From Lasiodiplodia sp. COLG20 (lineage: Eukaryota > Ascomycota > Dothideomycetes > Botryosphaeriales > Botryosphaeriaceae), in contig VNWV01000011.1 in assembly GCA_009801085.1 (NCBI GenBank), forward strand, positions 248,001 through 312,000: DNA of 64,000 bases, in the 5' to 3' direction. The translations under genes were made by a program, and so were the position numbers. The notes below the pieces were generated by a model. The model saw nothing but the letters and a program-made list of their open reading frames with translations, was not told where the DNA came from and did not search any database. Shown here piece by piece: positions 34,101-45,598 of the stretch. How positions within the stretch are numbered: position 1 is the first letter of the stretch; every line of letters starts with the position of its first letter.

Positions 34101-34940
34101 GACATGCATAGCTCGCCTCGATTCAACGAACAAGGTTGAACGCTTGTCTAAGATTATGGTTGGGATTGAATCACATACGACTATATCCGAAAACACAGAC
34201 GACGCGGACAAGACAGACAGCAAGCTGCCTTCGCCCTGCTCGCCACCCAGTCCACGCTCTATTCCACAGCCGACTGCAAAACCGGAACCTCCAACCGCTA
34301 TATCACTCCCCATCAGATCTCCCTCGCCGAATCACACAGACCTGGACCGCAAACCCTACCTCCTCATCGTCGAAGACAACGAAGTCAACCTCAAGCTCCT
34401 CAAGACTTTCCTCGTCAAGCGTGGCCACAACGACCTAAAGACGGCAGAAAACGGCCAGCTCGCTGTCGATGAAGTGATGAGGCTGAGAGAGGAGAGTCGC
34501 GGGTTCGACATCATTTTCATGGGTAAGTCAGCCGCCTCCTTCCCATCTCCATATACCTCGACCCTTGCGACCCGCCTCGCCCCGCCCTCATCGCCCCTTG
34601 ACTAATGCACACCTTAGACATCAGCATGCCCGTCATGGACGGCTTCCAAGCCACCCTCGCCATCCGCAACCTCGAACGCGAACACCGTGACGGCGCGCGC
34701 CCGCGTCTCGCCGACACGTGTCCACCCGCGTACATCATTGCTCTTACCGGCCTTGCCAGCGCCCAAGACAGGAAGCGCGCTTATCAAGCTGGAGTGGACT
34801 TGGTTCTGACGAAGCCGGTCAAGTTTGCGGAATTATCGAAGGTGCTGGAGAGGTGGAAGGTGGGAGCGTTGGACAGGGTGGAGGAGGGGGAAGAGGGGAA
34901 GGAAGATGGGGTGGGGGGAGAGAACAGTCGGGGGTTTTAG
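31174..34940 (+). CDS. Hybrid sensor histidine kinase (GAF-like, HisKA, HATPase, receiver)
   Basis: Exons 31174-31208, 31261-31397, 31457-34522 and 34618-34940 sum to 3561 nt and 1186 aa. The introns (52, 59 and 95 nt) have GT-AG ends and CACTAAC/ACTAATG branch sites. The N-terminal ~200 residues resemble the GAF-like sensor of fungal hybrid kinases (TFGAFISLHDG, then IGSVFILDV). A Ser/Asp-rich linker follows. HisKA carries SHELRTPLHGI with phospho-accepting His547. HATPase motifs are NILGNALKYT (N box), DSGKGM (G1) and GVGLGMS (G2). The receiver starts YLLIVEDNEVNLKLL, and intron 3 falls at its phosphorylated Asp1080 (FMDISMPVMDGF), with LTKPVK near the end. It should pass phosphate to an HPt protein of the HOG-type relay; the stimulus is unknown. 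It looks soluble, with no membrane spans. Confidence 0.93.
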
Positions 34941-35360
34941 TCTCTTCTCCACAAAGCCCGCAATGATGAGGGATCGGGGACCTGGGTGCGCTCCGCGATG
35001 GAAACCGCAGCAATACCTGGGGGTAGGGAGCCGGACTCTCCGTATTCTTCTCCTATAGCAGTTTTAGCTTGCTTGCCTTGATACCCAAACAGTCGTTTGT
35101 TTAGTGATATATTTTCCGTTTGAATGAATTATATCCCTTTCAAAGGCTTCTGGTACTTCCGGTACACTTTGAGCTTGCACGTATGGCACGGTTCTGGTGA
35201 TATTTGTTTCGAAAAATTTCATATATTTTCGATCCTCTCTAAATACATATGCCAATGTCCCCAGTCATTACCCTCCGGAGCGACCTGCTTTTTTTCAATT
35301 TGGTCTGGTTATTTCAAATTGACATCAGCTTTTCAGCAATTGTTGCTATCAACTTCGTAA
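34941..35360. other. Convergent 3' spacer
   Basis: About 420 bases lie between the stop codons of the histidine kinase (plus) and the second RING gene (minus). The part past 35060 is AT-rich and likely holds both 3' ends. Nothing else is seen. Confidence 0.4.
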
Positions 35361-36014
35361 TCAAGAAGACCCTTCAGTAGGTTCATCTGGGAATACTATG
35401 AGTTCGAGAAGCGAGCGTAGCGTTTCCAGAATGTTACGAAGATGACTCTCCTTGTCCGTCATGTACGCCCCGCTGCGTTGAATCTCAACTGCCTCTGGAT
35501 CCGCAAGAAATCCCATGAAAATTGAGCGCTTAGCATGTCCATACATAGCAAGCTTCAGGGGGGTTACACGGTCGACCTCAGACTTCTGCAAGCGTCTCTC
35601 AATGAAATCAAATCGATCGATGTGAACAATGCACATGTGGTGGCGAAGGACCTCCTCCCAAGCGTCCAAAATTTTCATACGGAGCCTTTCTGCCTCCTCC
35701 GAAGGTTGGATTTCCCACGATTCGGGGTACAGCTGGTACAACTCGGTACGGCACATCGGACAGCTCCGGCAGAACTGCCCGTCGTTCCACGTCGACAGCC
35801 ATTGCAGCATGCAGAGCCAGTGAAATACATGCCCATCCGATTGGGGACATATCTTGGCGATTGCACTGGTATCACTTATGGCTCGGGAGCATATGCCACA
35901 GTGTCGTTGATTCGGGCTCAAGTCGCGTCCCCGAGGGCATTTGCTGAATTCCATACGTTTGATGATGAACTCCCAGCGGTTCATATAGCCGTCTCCATGG
36001 ACACTGTCGTCCAT
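35361..36014 (-). CDS. RING-H2-like finger protein, paralogue 2
   Basis: An intronless frame of 217 aa, paralogous to 27854-28528. Shared blocks are CPRGRDLSPNQRHCGIC before the finger, the pattern C-x5-D-G-H-V-F-H-W-L-C (KICPQSDGHVFHWLC), MLQWLSTWND, CPMCRTELYQLYPESW, and the tail VEIQRSGAYMTDKESHL. The zinc ligands are complete, as in copy 1. The N-terminal 20 residues differ, and the N-terminal Met at 36014 is the first in frame. The two copies face each other across the histidine kinase. Role as an E3 ligase is inferred from the finger only; partner and target are unknown. Confidence 0.85.
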   Translation of the reverse strand: MDDSVHGDGYMNRWEFIIKRMEFSKCPRGRDLSPNQRHCGICSRAISDTSAIAKICPQSDGHVFHWLCMLQWLSTWNDGQFCRSCPMCRTELYQLYPESWEIQPSEEAERLRMKILDAWEEVLRHHMCIVHIDRFDFIERRLQKSEVDRVTPLKLAMYGHAKRSIFMGFLADPEAVEIQRSGAYMTDKESHLRNILETLRSLLELIVFPDEPTEGSS

Positions 36015-37336
36015 GTCCGCGTGAATGTTGATTTGTCTTTGCGAGAGTTAGTCGCTTGTAATTCGATGTAGATCGTGAGCTCGTCGGTTGTTCGGTTGAG
36101 GTTGGCTCTCGTACTGGGGCATGGGTTTAAATGGATACTAAAGTTGGTTCTGTCGAAGGGTATGGATCTGAGAAACGTTTGTATTTGCTTGATGTGGCTT
36201 GAAATATTGGGCTGTTTCTATGCTGCCTCAAGCATTCGTTTCGCTGATTTGATCTCGCATTGTTCTGTAAAGATTGCGCTGGTCTACGGGGCCTCCTGGG
36301 ACCATTGTTTGAGAAGTTTGATATAGCATGTTTGGAAAGCAAACGTATCCGACTTTCATAACGCTCCTGGGTGACAAGACAAAAGAAGGCGATGCGGGGG
36401 TTCTCCCGTCTTCCTGGAGACAAAGAACCTGAAACCCTACGGAATGGCTTTCCGCGTGACGTTTATTTTGATACAGAAAATTTGAGTCTACGTGCCACTC
36501 AAGGCTGCTGGTGGCATCAATTGTGCAGGACTTTCGTACAGACACTATCCGCTCCACGCTGCTGATATTCTCGGAGTGTATTTCTTGCTACTCCCATCTC
36601 ACTGACCCCGAATTGGCTGGCAGTCTTCGCGCACGTGGGTTCAATCTCAATCTCGATTGTGCTGCTCGCAAGCTTTTCCTTCTTCACGTTGATCGGCTTT
36701 CCCGATACGGTTAGAGGGACCAAAGTAGGTGCGTTTGATACGAGAATTAAGCAGAGGCAGCACCCACCTTTCTGAGTCTACTGTGTACACATCGGAACTC
36801 GGCGAAAATGTCCTGCTCCGGCCTCCGTTTGAATGCCTGCTGCCTATATTGATTTTCGACTTTAACGACGTCTTGGCCGTGCTCGGCGTTTACCTTGGCC
36901 TCTTGAAAACATGCCACTCACCGGGCAAGTTCCTGGTGCCTAGTCTATGGATCTGGCTTAGCCACTTTGCAAAGGTTCAAGGCCGCCGAGGTCCGATTAA
37001 TTTTGCTCGAGAATGGTGTTCATCCTGTTTAGGAGTGACGGTGTGTTGTCGTATTTATACCTGCGCTAGCCCAAATGGGTAGATGCGGAGGCTTGGCCAG
37101 AGCTCGCCAACTCAATTCTGGCGTGGTTGGCGGGCGTGCACTCGGTCCGTGCTGCGGAGTCCGCGGCCTCCTCTACTGTACGGACTCCGAAATCCGAATG
37201 CAGTAATTCTTTTGCTCGAGAGTATGAATTCAGACATGAAGGTATTTAAAGGGCAGTTTGATCTGTCGCTGTTTTAGTCCAACAACACAACTTCAGCACT
37301 TCTTCCAATCACTTCATCGCTTCCACTTCACTCAGA
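36015..37336. other. Intergenic, no supported gene
   Basis: About 1.3 kb lie upstream of both the RING gene (minus) and the FAD oxidase (plus). Frames up to 117 codons begin at GTG or lack domains. The last 100 bases, including GGTATTTAAAG near 37240, look like the core promoter and short leader of the oxidase. Confidence 0.4.
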
Positions 37337-38906
37337 ATGGTCCGCTCACTGCTTGCTCAGTCTCTGGCACTCGGGGGTTTGCTTTCGAGCAACATTCCTG
37401 TAGCGTCTGCACTTCCGCAGAATGACAGTAGCGCTGCTTTGCAGACTTGCCTTACTGAATCTGTTGGTGGAGACGCTTCTCGAGCCCAGTTCCCGTCTGA
37501 GGAGAATTTCATGACCGTGGATGTCAAGCCGTACAATCGCCAGTACCAATACACTCCATCGGCCGTCATGTATCCCAAGACCGCTACTGAGGTTGGCGAC
37601 ATTGTCAAGTGTGCCTCTGAGCACAATCTCAAAGTCCAGGCGAGGAGCGGCGGACATGACTACTCCAACAAAGGTAAGCTTTTGATATATTTTACATGGT
37701 GTTCAAAGGTTGACTAATTACCTAGCTATTGGAGGCGCGGACGGTGTTGTTGTTGTCGACCTGAAGAACTTCAACCAGCTCTCAGTCAACCAGGACAGCG
37801 GAATCGCCACCATCGGCCCCGCCAACGGACTCAAAGCCGTCGTTGAAGGCTTGAACAGCAACGGCCAGCTCATGATTCCCCACGGTACTTCCGCTACAGT
37901 TGGAATCGGCGGGCACACGCTGATCGGAGGCTTCGGCCCTGTGACGCGCCGAAGCGGTCTGGCATTGGACTCGCTCAAGGAATTGGAAGTGGTCCTCGCC
38001 AACGGCACCGTGACTCGTGCGTCTGGGGATACCAACCCCGACCTGTTCTGGGCTATGCGTGGCGCCGGGCAGTCCTTCGGCATCGCCACCTCCTTTGAAT
38101 TCCAAACCTCGCCGCAACCCGCCGGCAACGTCATCACCTACCAGTACAATGTCACCAACACCGATTCAGCAGTCCTCGCGGAGACTCTGGCCAGCTGGCA
38201 GACGCTGATCTCCGACTCTGAGCTTTCCCGCGACTTGTTCACCCTCGTGGTCTACCAAGGAAACACTCTCCTCATCCGCGGCAACTACTGGGGATCGCGC
38301 GCCGACTTCGACGCGCTGCGCCTGTCCGAGCGCGTGCCCAACATCGACACTTCGGCCCCGGGCACGACGCTGACCGAGTCGTCGTGGATCGACATGTACG
38401 AGGACACGTTCCGCTTCACCGACACGCAGTTGCAAAACGCCTTTTTCTACTCGCGCACCGCGGCCGTCAAGAGCTCCGACCTGCCTTCGAACGAGACGCT
38501 CGCGGCGGTGCTGAAGCAGCTGCACGATGGCGACGCCGGCCACGCCGGGTGGTGGGTGCTGATCGACATCAACGGCGGCGCCGTGGCCGATGTCGCGGTT
38601 GACGCGACGGCGTTCCCGCACCGCGACGCGCTGTACTATTTCCAGATCTACGTCTCCAGCACCGAGAAGGAGATTGATGACGCTGGCTTCGGGTTTGTCG
38701 ACAAGGCGATGGGCTTGCTGCAGGAGGGCGATGCCGCGGAGTCGCCCAGATATGGTGTCTATCCTGGATATCCGGATGCTCGCCTCACCAACCCGCAGCA
38801 GAAGTACTGGGGAAGCAACCTCCCGAGGCTGGAGAAGATCAAGGCTGTGCTCGATCCTGAGGATGTGTTCAGCACGTCGCACGGTGTCAAGCCCGCGCGG
38901 TCGTAG
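37337..38906 (+). CDS. Secreted FAD-linked oxidase, berberine-bridge-enzyme-like
   Basis: Exons 37337-37673 and 37726-38906 (52-nt intron) give 505 aa. A signal peptide is evident (LLAQSLALGGLLSSNIPVAS, then ALPQ). The FAD-binding domain has RSGGHDY, where His107 is the expected 8-alpha FAD attachment site. The second attachment site, a Cys in the HGTC-type motif of bicovalent members, is Ser here (HGTSATVGIGGH). The substrate domain follows, and the C-terminal BBE segment is YWGSNLPRLEKIKAVLDPED. Such enzymes oxidise sugars or alkaloid-like and polyketide intermediates using oxygen. A P450, glycosyltransferase and exporter follow downstream, but no backbone synthase is present. Confidence 0.9.
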
Positions 38907-39845
38907 ATCATGGTATGACACCAGGCAGATGGAGTGGGATAGGCACGAATGAGTGGTGTGGATAGCTGATAGACGGTGGATTCCTGTAACCTCTCTTCTA
39001 TTCTCCATTCTTTCTTGCTCCGTCATTTCTTTCAACACCACACTCAAGCACATATGTACATTAAACACGACTTGCGACCACGATCAATCTATTTCTTCTG
39101 ACTAGTGGAGATTGAATATTTGACCTGATTCTATGATTCTTTACTAGTAATGTTCATAACTTGCTCGTTGATATTTGATTGGATCAGAATTTATGATCTC
39201 ATCATGCTGTCGGATATGTTCGTCGTGTCTTGATCTGTTTTGTCCGGCTCAATATCAGCTCCAATGATGATGGGAATCCTTCAGGGATTGCTCCTGAATC
39301 ATTAAAGAAGAAAATAAAGGAGATTATGCGTCCAGCAGAACCCCTGGATTTTATTGTAAGCAAAGCATTTGGATGACGGCATACCTGCTAGTACTCCATC
39401 ACGCCTCTGTCAATCTCCAAAATTTGGGCCGTGATTTTTTTTGCACAGAATCAGGGAAATCGCCAGTACCTGTTCAGCTCGTGCTTGGCATGTTCGTGTC
39501 CAAGCCTGCGAATGGCCGAAGGTCGGCAGGGCTCGGCAGTGGGAAGTTCCGCACCTAGATAGCCGATAACCGTGCAAGGACCCCCCAGAATTTCCTCTTA
39601 CGGTAAAATCATCGCGAGATTACGCTGATTCGCCATCGTGAAACACTCAATTGTGCGTGTCGTTCTCTGTTCGGTAATGTTGCAGCGACACTCAAATGGC
39701 AATACGTACAACGCTTTTGCCTTTTTGCTTAACATTCGGATGCAGGATACTGCTGCTTCCGTTGCTACGTCTCAACTGTTATAAAAGTCTGGCAGTGCGC
39801 CCAAAGTCTATCACCAGATAATCATCTACTTTTCCAAGCGTCATC
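38907..39845. other. Intergenic spacer
   Basis: The DNA is mostly AT-rich (39080-39340). No gene is seen. The final ~120 bases contain CTGTTATAAAAGTCTGGC (39774-39791), a TATA-box-like element about 55 bases upstream of the P450 start. Confidence 0.45.
39780..39787 (+). promoter_or_regulatory. TATA-box-like element of the P450 gene
   Basis: A TATAAAAG-type box lies about 60 bases before the P450 ATG in a pyrimidine-flanked context. It is a good match to a fungal TATA box, but no transcript start is known. Confidence 0.4.
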
Positions 39846-41677
39846 ATGACGACATACGACAAGAATTCATCGCCTCAAATCCTTCGCAGCTTCACCGAGC
39901 TGCCTTCAACATCTCAAATTCTATTATTCTCTACTGTAGCTGTAAGCCACGCATTTAAGAGCGGTTGAGGCCATTACTGATCATCACTTTAGGTCCTCGT
40001 TTTCGTCGCCACCAAGCTACTGTACAACATCTATTTCCATCCCTTGGCCAAATTCCCTGGCCCGAAGCATGCAGCCGCCACCGACCTCGTGTATTGGTAC
40101 CACTGGTGCACTGGCAGTTCGCATACATACATTGAAGATATCCATGCAAAATACGGTGAAATCGTTCGGGTAACGCCGTACCGACTCAGCTTCATCGATC
40201 CACAAGCATGGAAGGACATCTACGGCCACAAGACAGCGGCGAAGAAGGGCCACCTCCACAAAGAGCCCAACTTCTACCAGCCCGACTACAACGGCCGCGA
40301 CTCCGTCCTGACGAAGCGAGATGACCACGAGCACAGCCGCGTGCGCAAGATCTTCACCAACGCCTTCTCCGACCGCGCGCTCAAGGCGCAGGAGCCCATC
40401 CTCAGGCAGTACATTGACAAGTTCATCGACATCATCCAGCACAGCGCCGTCGAGAAGCCGGGCACCCCCATCGACACGGTCAAGCTCCTCAACTGCCTCA
40501 CCTTCGACGTCATCGGCGACCTGGCCTTCGGCGAGAGCCTGGGGCTCCTCGAGACGGCCGAGTACAACGAGTGGCTGGCCACCATCTTCGGCGGCATCAA
40601 GAACCTCGCCGCGACGACATTCCTGCTCGAGTACCCGCTGCTCGGCGCCGTGGCCAGCCTCTTCGTGCCCAAGTCGCTCAAGGAGTCGCAGAAGTTTGTG
40701 TTCGATTACTGCGCCACCCGCGTCGAGAAGCGCATGGCCAAGGGCGCCGTGACGGAGAAGCCCGACTTCTGGAGCCTGGCGCTGGCGCAGCACGACAAGG
40801 GCGCGCTTGATCTCGAGGACATGAAGGCTAATGCGGGATTGTTCATGGTTGCTGGATCAGAGACGACGGCGACGATGTTGTCCGGCCTGTTTTACAACTT
40901 GCTAATGAACCCGGAGAAGATGAAGAAGCTCGTGGCCGAGGTGCGCGGCGCGTTTGCCAGCGAGGACGAGCTGACTATCGAGAATATCCAAGCCCTGACG
41001 TACCTGGCAGCTTGCTTCAACGAGTCTTTGAGGGGTACGTGACCTGTTTACTGTAATTTGCCCCGAGATGGCTGACAGCTTGGTTTAGTCTATCCGTCCG
41101 TCCCACAAGGCCCGCCTCGGGTCATGGAAGCTGGTGGTGGAATTATCAGCGGGCACTTTGTACCCGAGAATGTACGCCTAAAGGACTTCGAATCTATTCT
41201 GCTTGGCCGCTGACCTTCAATACAGACTCGCCTGTCACTGGCGCAGTATTCGGCCTATCACTCGCCGGCGAACTTCAAAGATCCGTTGTCCTTCATTCCT
41301 GAGCGCTGGCTCACCGACGACCCACTCGCAGCCGAGTTTGCAAATGACAGGAAAGACGTCTTGCAGCCATTCTCGTACGGTCCAAGAAACTGTATTGGAA
41401 AGAAGTAAGCTTTTTCTGGCATTTTCCTACATCTAACGCATTCCATGTATACCTGGAAAGTCAACAGGAATGATGCTATTTCAGACCGCGGACAAATCAC
41501 TGATGAATTGACAGTCTCGCACTCCACGAAATGCGCCTCGTTGCTACCAAAGTCCTTTGGAATTTCGACCTCGAGCTCTGCCCCGAGAGCCGTGGCACAT
41601 GGCTTCAGCAAAAAATGTTCTGGGGCTTATGGGAGAAGCCGTCCCTTTGGCTGAAATTCACTCCAGCGAGGTCTTAA
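39846..41677 (+). CDS. Cytochrome P450 monooxygenase
   Basis: Five exons (39846-39941, 39993-41034, 41089-41171, 41226-41404, 41515-41677) encode 520 aa; introns are 51, 54, 54 and 110 nt and the sum is in frame. A short N-terminal membrane anchor spans intron 1 (QILLFSTVA, VLVFVATKLLYNIYFHPL) and leads to FPGPKHA. Landmarks follow: I-helix AGSETTATML, ExxR helix ESLRVYP (built by splicing), FIPERW, and the heme loop FSYGPRNCIGKN with Cys463. It resembles the isotrichodermin C-15 hydroxylase/CYP65-like group common near fungal metabolite genes, an impression from motif style only. It would act at the ER membrane with NADPH-P450 reductase. Confidence 0.93.
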
Positions 41678-42320
41678 ATCAGGATATACATAGCATGGAG
41701 GCTCGGAGTCAGGGGAGTAAGGTTGAAGATTATTGATTTCATAGATGGGTGAATAGATCGGATGACAGCACGTCGGCATAGAGGGAGGAGTTAGCGTACA
41801 ATCCTTGAAAACAGGTACTTTGAATTGAGAATCATATCTGTGAAAGCCAAGTGTGTTGCAGACGCTGTCTGGCGTAAACGGACCCAGGAACAATTTTGAA
41901 AAGCATTTTGGAAGCCAAGCTCAACTCGAGCGAGTCATTGATAGACACAATCAAGGAACCTTCAGCCCAGTAGATTGTTTATAGAGAGGCCAAATTCGAA
42001 GTATTGAGGAATGTCCATATACTTTAGTATGAAGAGAAAGCACGGCGACGCTCCCGTAAAAGTGCGGTGCACCTGCACGTTATAACACCTGGAGTGATCA
42101 CCACTGCAATCGTGGCTGTGCATTATACAACAACTTTATTAAGAGTGGTTACTGCGGAGGCTTTGGTAGCGCGGACTGGGTGGGGCCGATGTTCGGGCAC
42201 GCTAACCCATAACCCCTTTCGGTGCGCACGGTCACTCCTGGACCCATCGCGAAACCCCTCTCACCATTTTGACAAGTGATCGGCTGGTGTTGAAGTCGCA
42301 TCCACTCAACCCAAAGAACC
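41678..42320. other. Intergenic spacer
   Basis: About 640 bases between the P450 stop and the glycosyltransferase start. No gene, repeat or RNA is recognised. Confidence 0.4.
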
Positions 42321-43672
42321 ATGACAGTGTCCGCATTCCTCCCACGGGGAGTGTTTATCGGGGTTTGCAGCATAGTACTGCTCGTGTTCTTCCTGATCTT
42401 TGATGTCACGCCATCGGCCTTGCCCCTGACCGGAGCATATGGTTCAAATATTCTTGACCATGTTTCCAACCGCACACTTGGAGTTAGTGCCTTGGCTCGT
42501 GACCCTGCACTGCTGCTGACTGCAAACAGTTTCAAAAAATATTCGTTATCAACCTCCCGTCCCGGACTGACCTCCGTGATTCTATGTCGCTAGCCGCGGC
42601 CCTAACCGATTTGGAGATCGAGTACGTTGATGGGGTATCTGAAGTTGATGAAAAGTCACTTCCTCCCGGCGCAAAAGAGACGAACCTCGCCAAAGGAAGC
42701 CTGTATGCGTGGAGAGCGCATATGAATGTTCTGAGAATGTAAGTCGCCGAGCTTATTTTGCAAACCCCGGCCATACTATCACTTTACCGTGTCTCCGGCT
42801 TGAATATTCTTTCCGTTCCTCACCTGACACCGTAAACTCTTCTTAGGATTGTCGAGCAAGGCCTCACATCGGTCCTCGTGCTCGAAAACGACGTCGACTG
42901 GGACATCCGCATCAAGCAGCAGATGCACGCCTTCGCGCAAGCCTCCCAACTCCTCCTCCAACCCCTCAAAGGCACAACAGACCAATTTCTCGACCCGAGC
43001 TACCCGGCCCCAGTCTTCTCCAACGAGCTCCCCGTCAACATCGACGTTGCCAAGTACGCCCGCGCCGGCCTGACCACCGTCCCCACCACCTCACCCTACG
43101 GCGACGTCGACCGGTGGGACGTGCTGTGGGTGGGCCACTGCGGGACGCGGTTCCCCAAAGCCAGCGACGTGAACGCGCTGCTGGGGCGGGCCGTCATCGC
43201 CGACGACGCGACGGTGCCCGAGCAGCAGCACCTGGACGTCGAGAACGGCGGGTGGAACCTGCTGACCGAGTACGCGGCGCACACGCGCGTCGTGCACCGC
43301 GCCCGCGTCAGCACTTGCACCCTCGGCTACGGCGTCTCGCAGCCCGGCGCGCGCCGCCTGCTGTACGAGCTGGGCCTGCGGAATATGACGGGGACGGCGG
43401 ACATGATGTTTCGGAGCGTGTGCGATGGCGTGGAGGGGAGGCCGTTGTTGAATTGTTTGACCGTCCAGCCGCAGTTGTTTTCGCATCATCGGCCGGCTGG
43501 GGATGCGGCGGCGTTTAGTGATATTAATGATCGTGTGGGGTTCAATGAGCAGGCGTACACTAAGAACGTCAGATGGAGCACGAAGCTGAATTTTGACAGG
43601 CTTCTGTATGGCCGGACGGACTACCTGGATCTTTTCAACGATGGAGAACGGCGGAGGGAATTTGCAGAATAA
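42321..43672 (+). CDS. GT25-family glycosyltransferase
   Basis: Exons 42321-42482, 42530-42738 and 42847-43672 (introns 47 and 108 nt) encode 398 aa. Residues ~8-30 are one membrane span (GVFIGVCSIVLLVFFLIFDV), giving a type II Golgi-type topology. After the first splice comes the GT25 signature KIFVINLPSRTDLRDSM. LYAWRAHMNVLRMIVEQG precedes the metal-binding motif VLVLENDVDWD, which carries the acidic pair expected in this family. LGYGVSQPGARRLLYE is also family-like. GT25 enzymes transfer galactose or similar sugars; fungal members are mostly uncharacterised. It may decorate glycans or a small product of the neighbouring oxidases. Confidence 0.9.
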
Positions 43673-45598
43673 AACTATGAAAACGGATGATGCAGCAACA
43701 ATAGTAAGCTTGCCATCCACCTACATTTGTATTATGGATGTTAGCACGGAATTCTTTTGTTCAAAACAAAAAAAAATGATACACAGATGATATTTCAACA
43801 GGCCGGCAGGCAGTAGCTCTAGTTTCGCTCGGACCAATTCCCCCTGCATCTTCGGTGTAAATTTTTGTTGGCCCCGCTCGTTAGATATTGCTTTTTTGTT
43901 CCTCCTTGCTGTGGCTCTGTGGCTTGTCCGGATGACCTCTTTGCTACACCGCAGGCTTGAACGACGTGTGGTTGGATCAAGACGCCCCTCCAGCCATCTA
44001 TCCATGAGGCTTTCTGCGGTTTGACGAAAATAGACTATGCCTTGCATCTAACTAATTTGGCTGCGAATTGATGATAGTACCAGAATTTGAATCATGGAAT
44101 CCAAAACCAGGTACCTCGAGTGATCACTGCGTCGACAAGACCGCAATCCTCTGCCAAGAAGTCTTTCTGTTGCGTATCAATACCTACTCCAGCGAAATAG
44201 TCAACAGGGTTTCGGCGGATTTTAGTATTCCATTATGGAATCAAAGGTCTTCTTCTTTCTTTCCTTAGCCTACACCTTAAAACGACGCTGTGAATCTATT
44301 CGTTGAGTTGCATTTAACAATTGAACAACATATCGTCTAGCCCGCCTTGAAGGAAGCTTGCACTACTCTCTTTCTTCAAAACATGCTTACCATCCCCAAA
44401 GGTCTGAGACAGCAGTCACCAATGGCGTTTTGTAGAACCGTATATCACTCAGCCTGAGTATTGCATATCGACTTGGCAACACTGCCCCATTCTACTACAG
44501 TGAGCCCCACTCACATGGCAGATGCAATTTTCGTTAGTGTCACGGTGCCCGCGCCGCAGCGCCACATCGTTGAGGCTCTAGTAGGGATACAAGGTGTCTC
44601 TAATGATTATTTTCTCTTGCTCTTCTTTGCCGGGGATGGAATTAGCATAATCCGTCACTCTGAAATGCATTCTCTATCTGGAGATGTACATAGCATTTTT
44701 AGCGGGCGAAGACCAGAAGGTGCGGGTAAATCGATCTCAGGGGGTTCTACAGCAATAATGACCCCATCTACTCTTCTTCTTCCTTCGTCAGTGCTCTATC
44801 CGGAAAGCGAGTCCCGATACAGCTCCAATGCCTTGGAAACCTCAATACCACGTGGAACTAAGAATATATAGGCCTATCACACCGAGGGAATATCGGTGCA
44901 GCGAATCATGACCAACTACTTACGGTGTATCGTGTTTCAGGATTCGATTTGGAAGATCCGGTTGTGCTTGACAGGGTTGGCATGTGAGGTTGGCAGGTGG
45001 CTCGAACAAATGAGAACGGTTGTTTCTGCCATACTGTGTTACTGGATTCCAAATCCACCGTCTTGCGCCGTTACTTGTAAAACGCATACCTTGGAACGCC
45101 CGTATCACTCTCGCCTCACAGGGCGAGCCAACCCAAAGATGCACATCTCGCGATAAGCGTATGTGTGTGCCTTCTTCAGTAATGCAACCACAAACTTCTA
45201 CTGCCTTGCCGAACGGCTTCGCAGTGCAATAACACATTTTGGATCGTATCTGTATCTACTCCTAAGCCGTTCTGAGATCCCGGAATGCCCAGAATTTCAA
45301 TTCGAAACCTGTTTCCAAAAACACATGGGGTGCGAAACGATTTTGCGGATGGTAGTTTCTTGTAAGAGCCGCAAGTTTGCTATTTGATCTTTGTGGAGTG
45401 GAACGGTCATAGAATGCAACGTGGTTGTCTTAGACACTTCCACGATATAGCCTGGAGGCGTGCGCTTGTTTCTCAAGAATAGCTCCGGTCTGATAACCAT
45501 TCAATCGTACAAATGTTACACTTAAAGAAAAGAATATTAATCTGACACCTGGAACCGCTGTTTTGTCCACACAACAGCCTCCAAATTCCCCTTTCAAG
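43673..45598. other. Intergenic, no supported gene
   Basis: About 1.9 kb. A plus-strand ATG frame of 119 codons (44515-44871) is the longest, with a Ser-rich composition and no domain; I regard it as unsupported. No RNA gene or repeat was recognised. Confidence 0.4.

Noticed and set aside
36500..37150. Possible gene between RING 2 and the FAD oxidase
   Set aside because: The longest frame (117 codons) starts at GTG, and no exon chain or domain could be built.
38166..39068. 300-codon minus-strand frame over the FAD oxidase gene
   Set aside because: It is the antisense shadow of a well-supported GC-biased exon.
40017..40793. 258-codon minus-strand frame across the P450 gene
   Set aside because: Antisense shadow of the P450 coding exon, which has all family motifs.
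44515..44871. 119-codon frame upstream of the DHA14 transporter
   Set aside because: Ser-rich with no domain and no linked exons; treated as chance.
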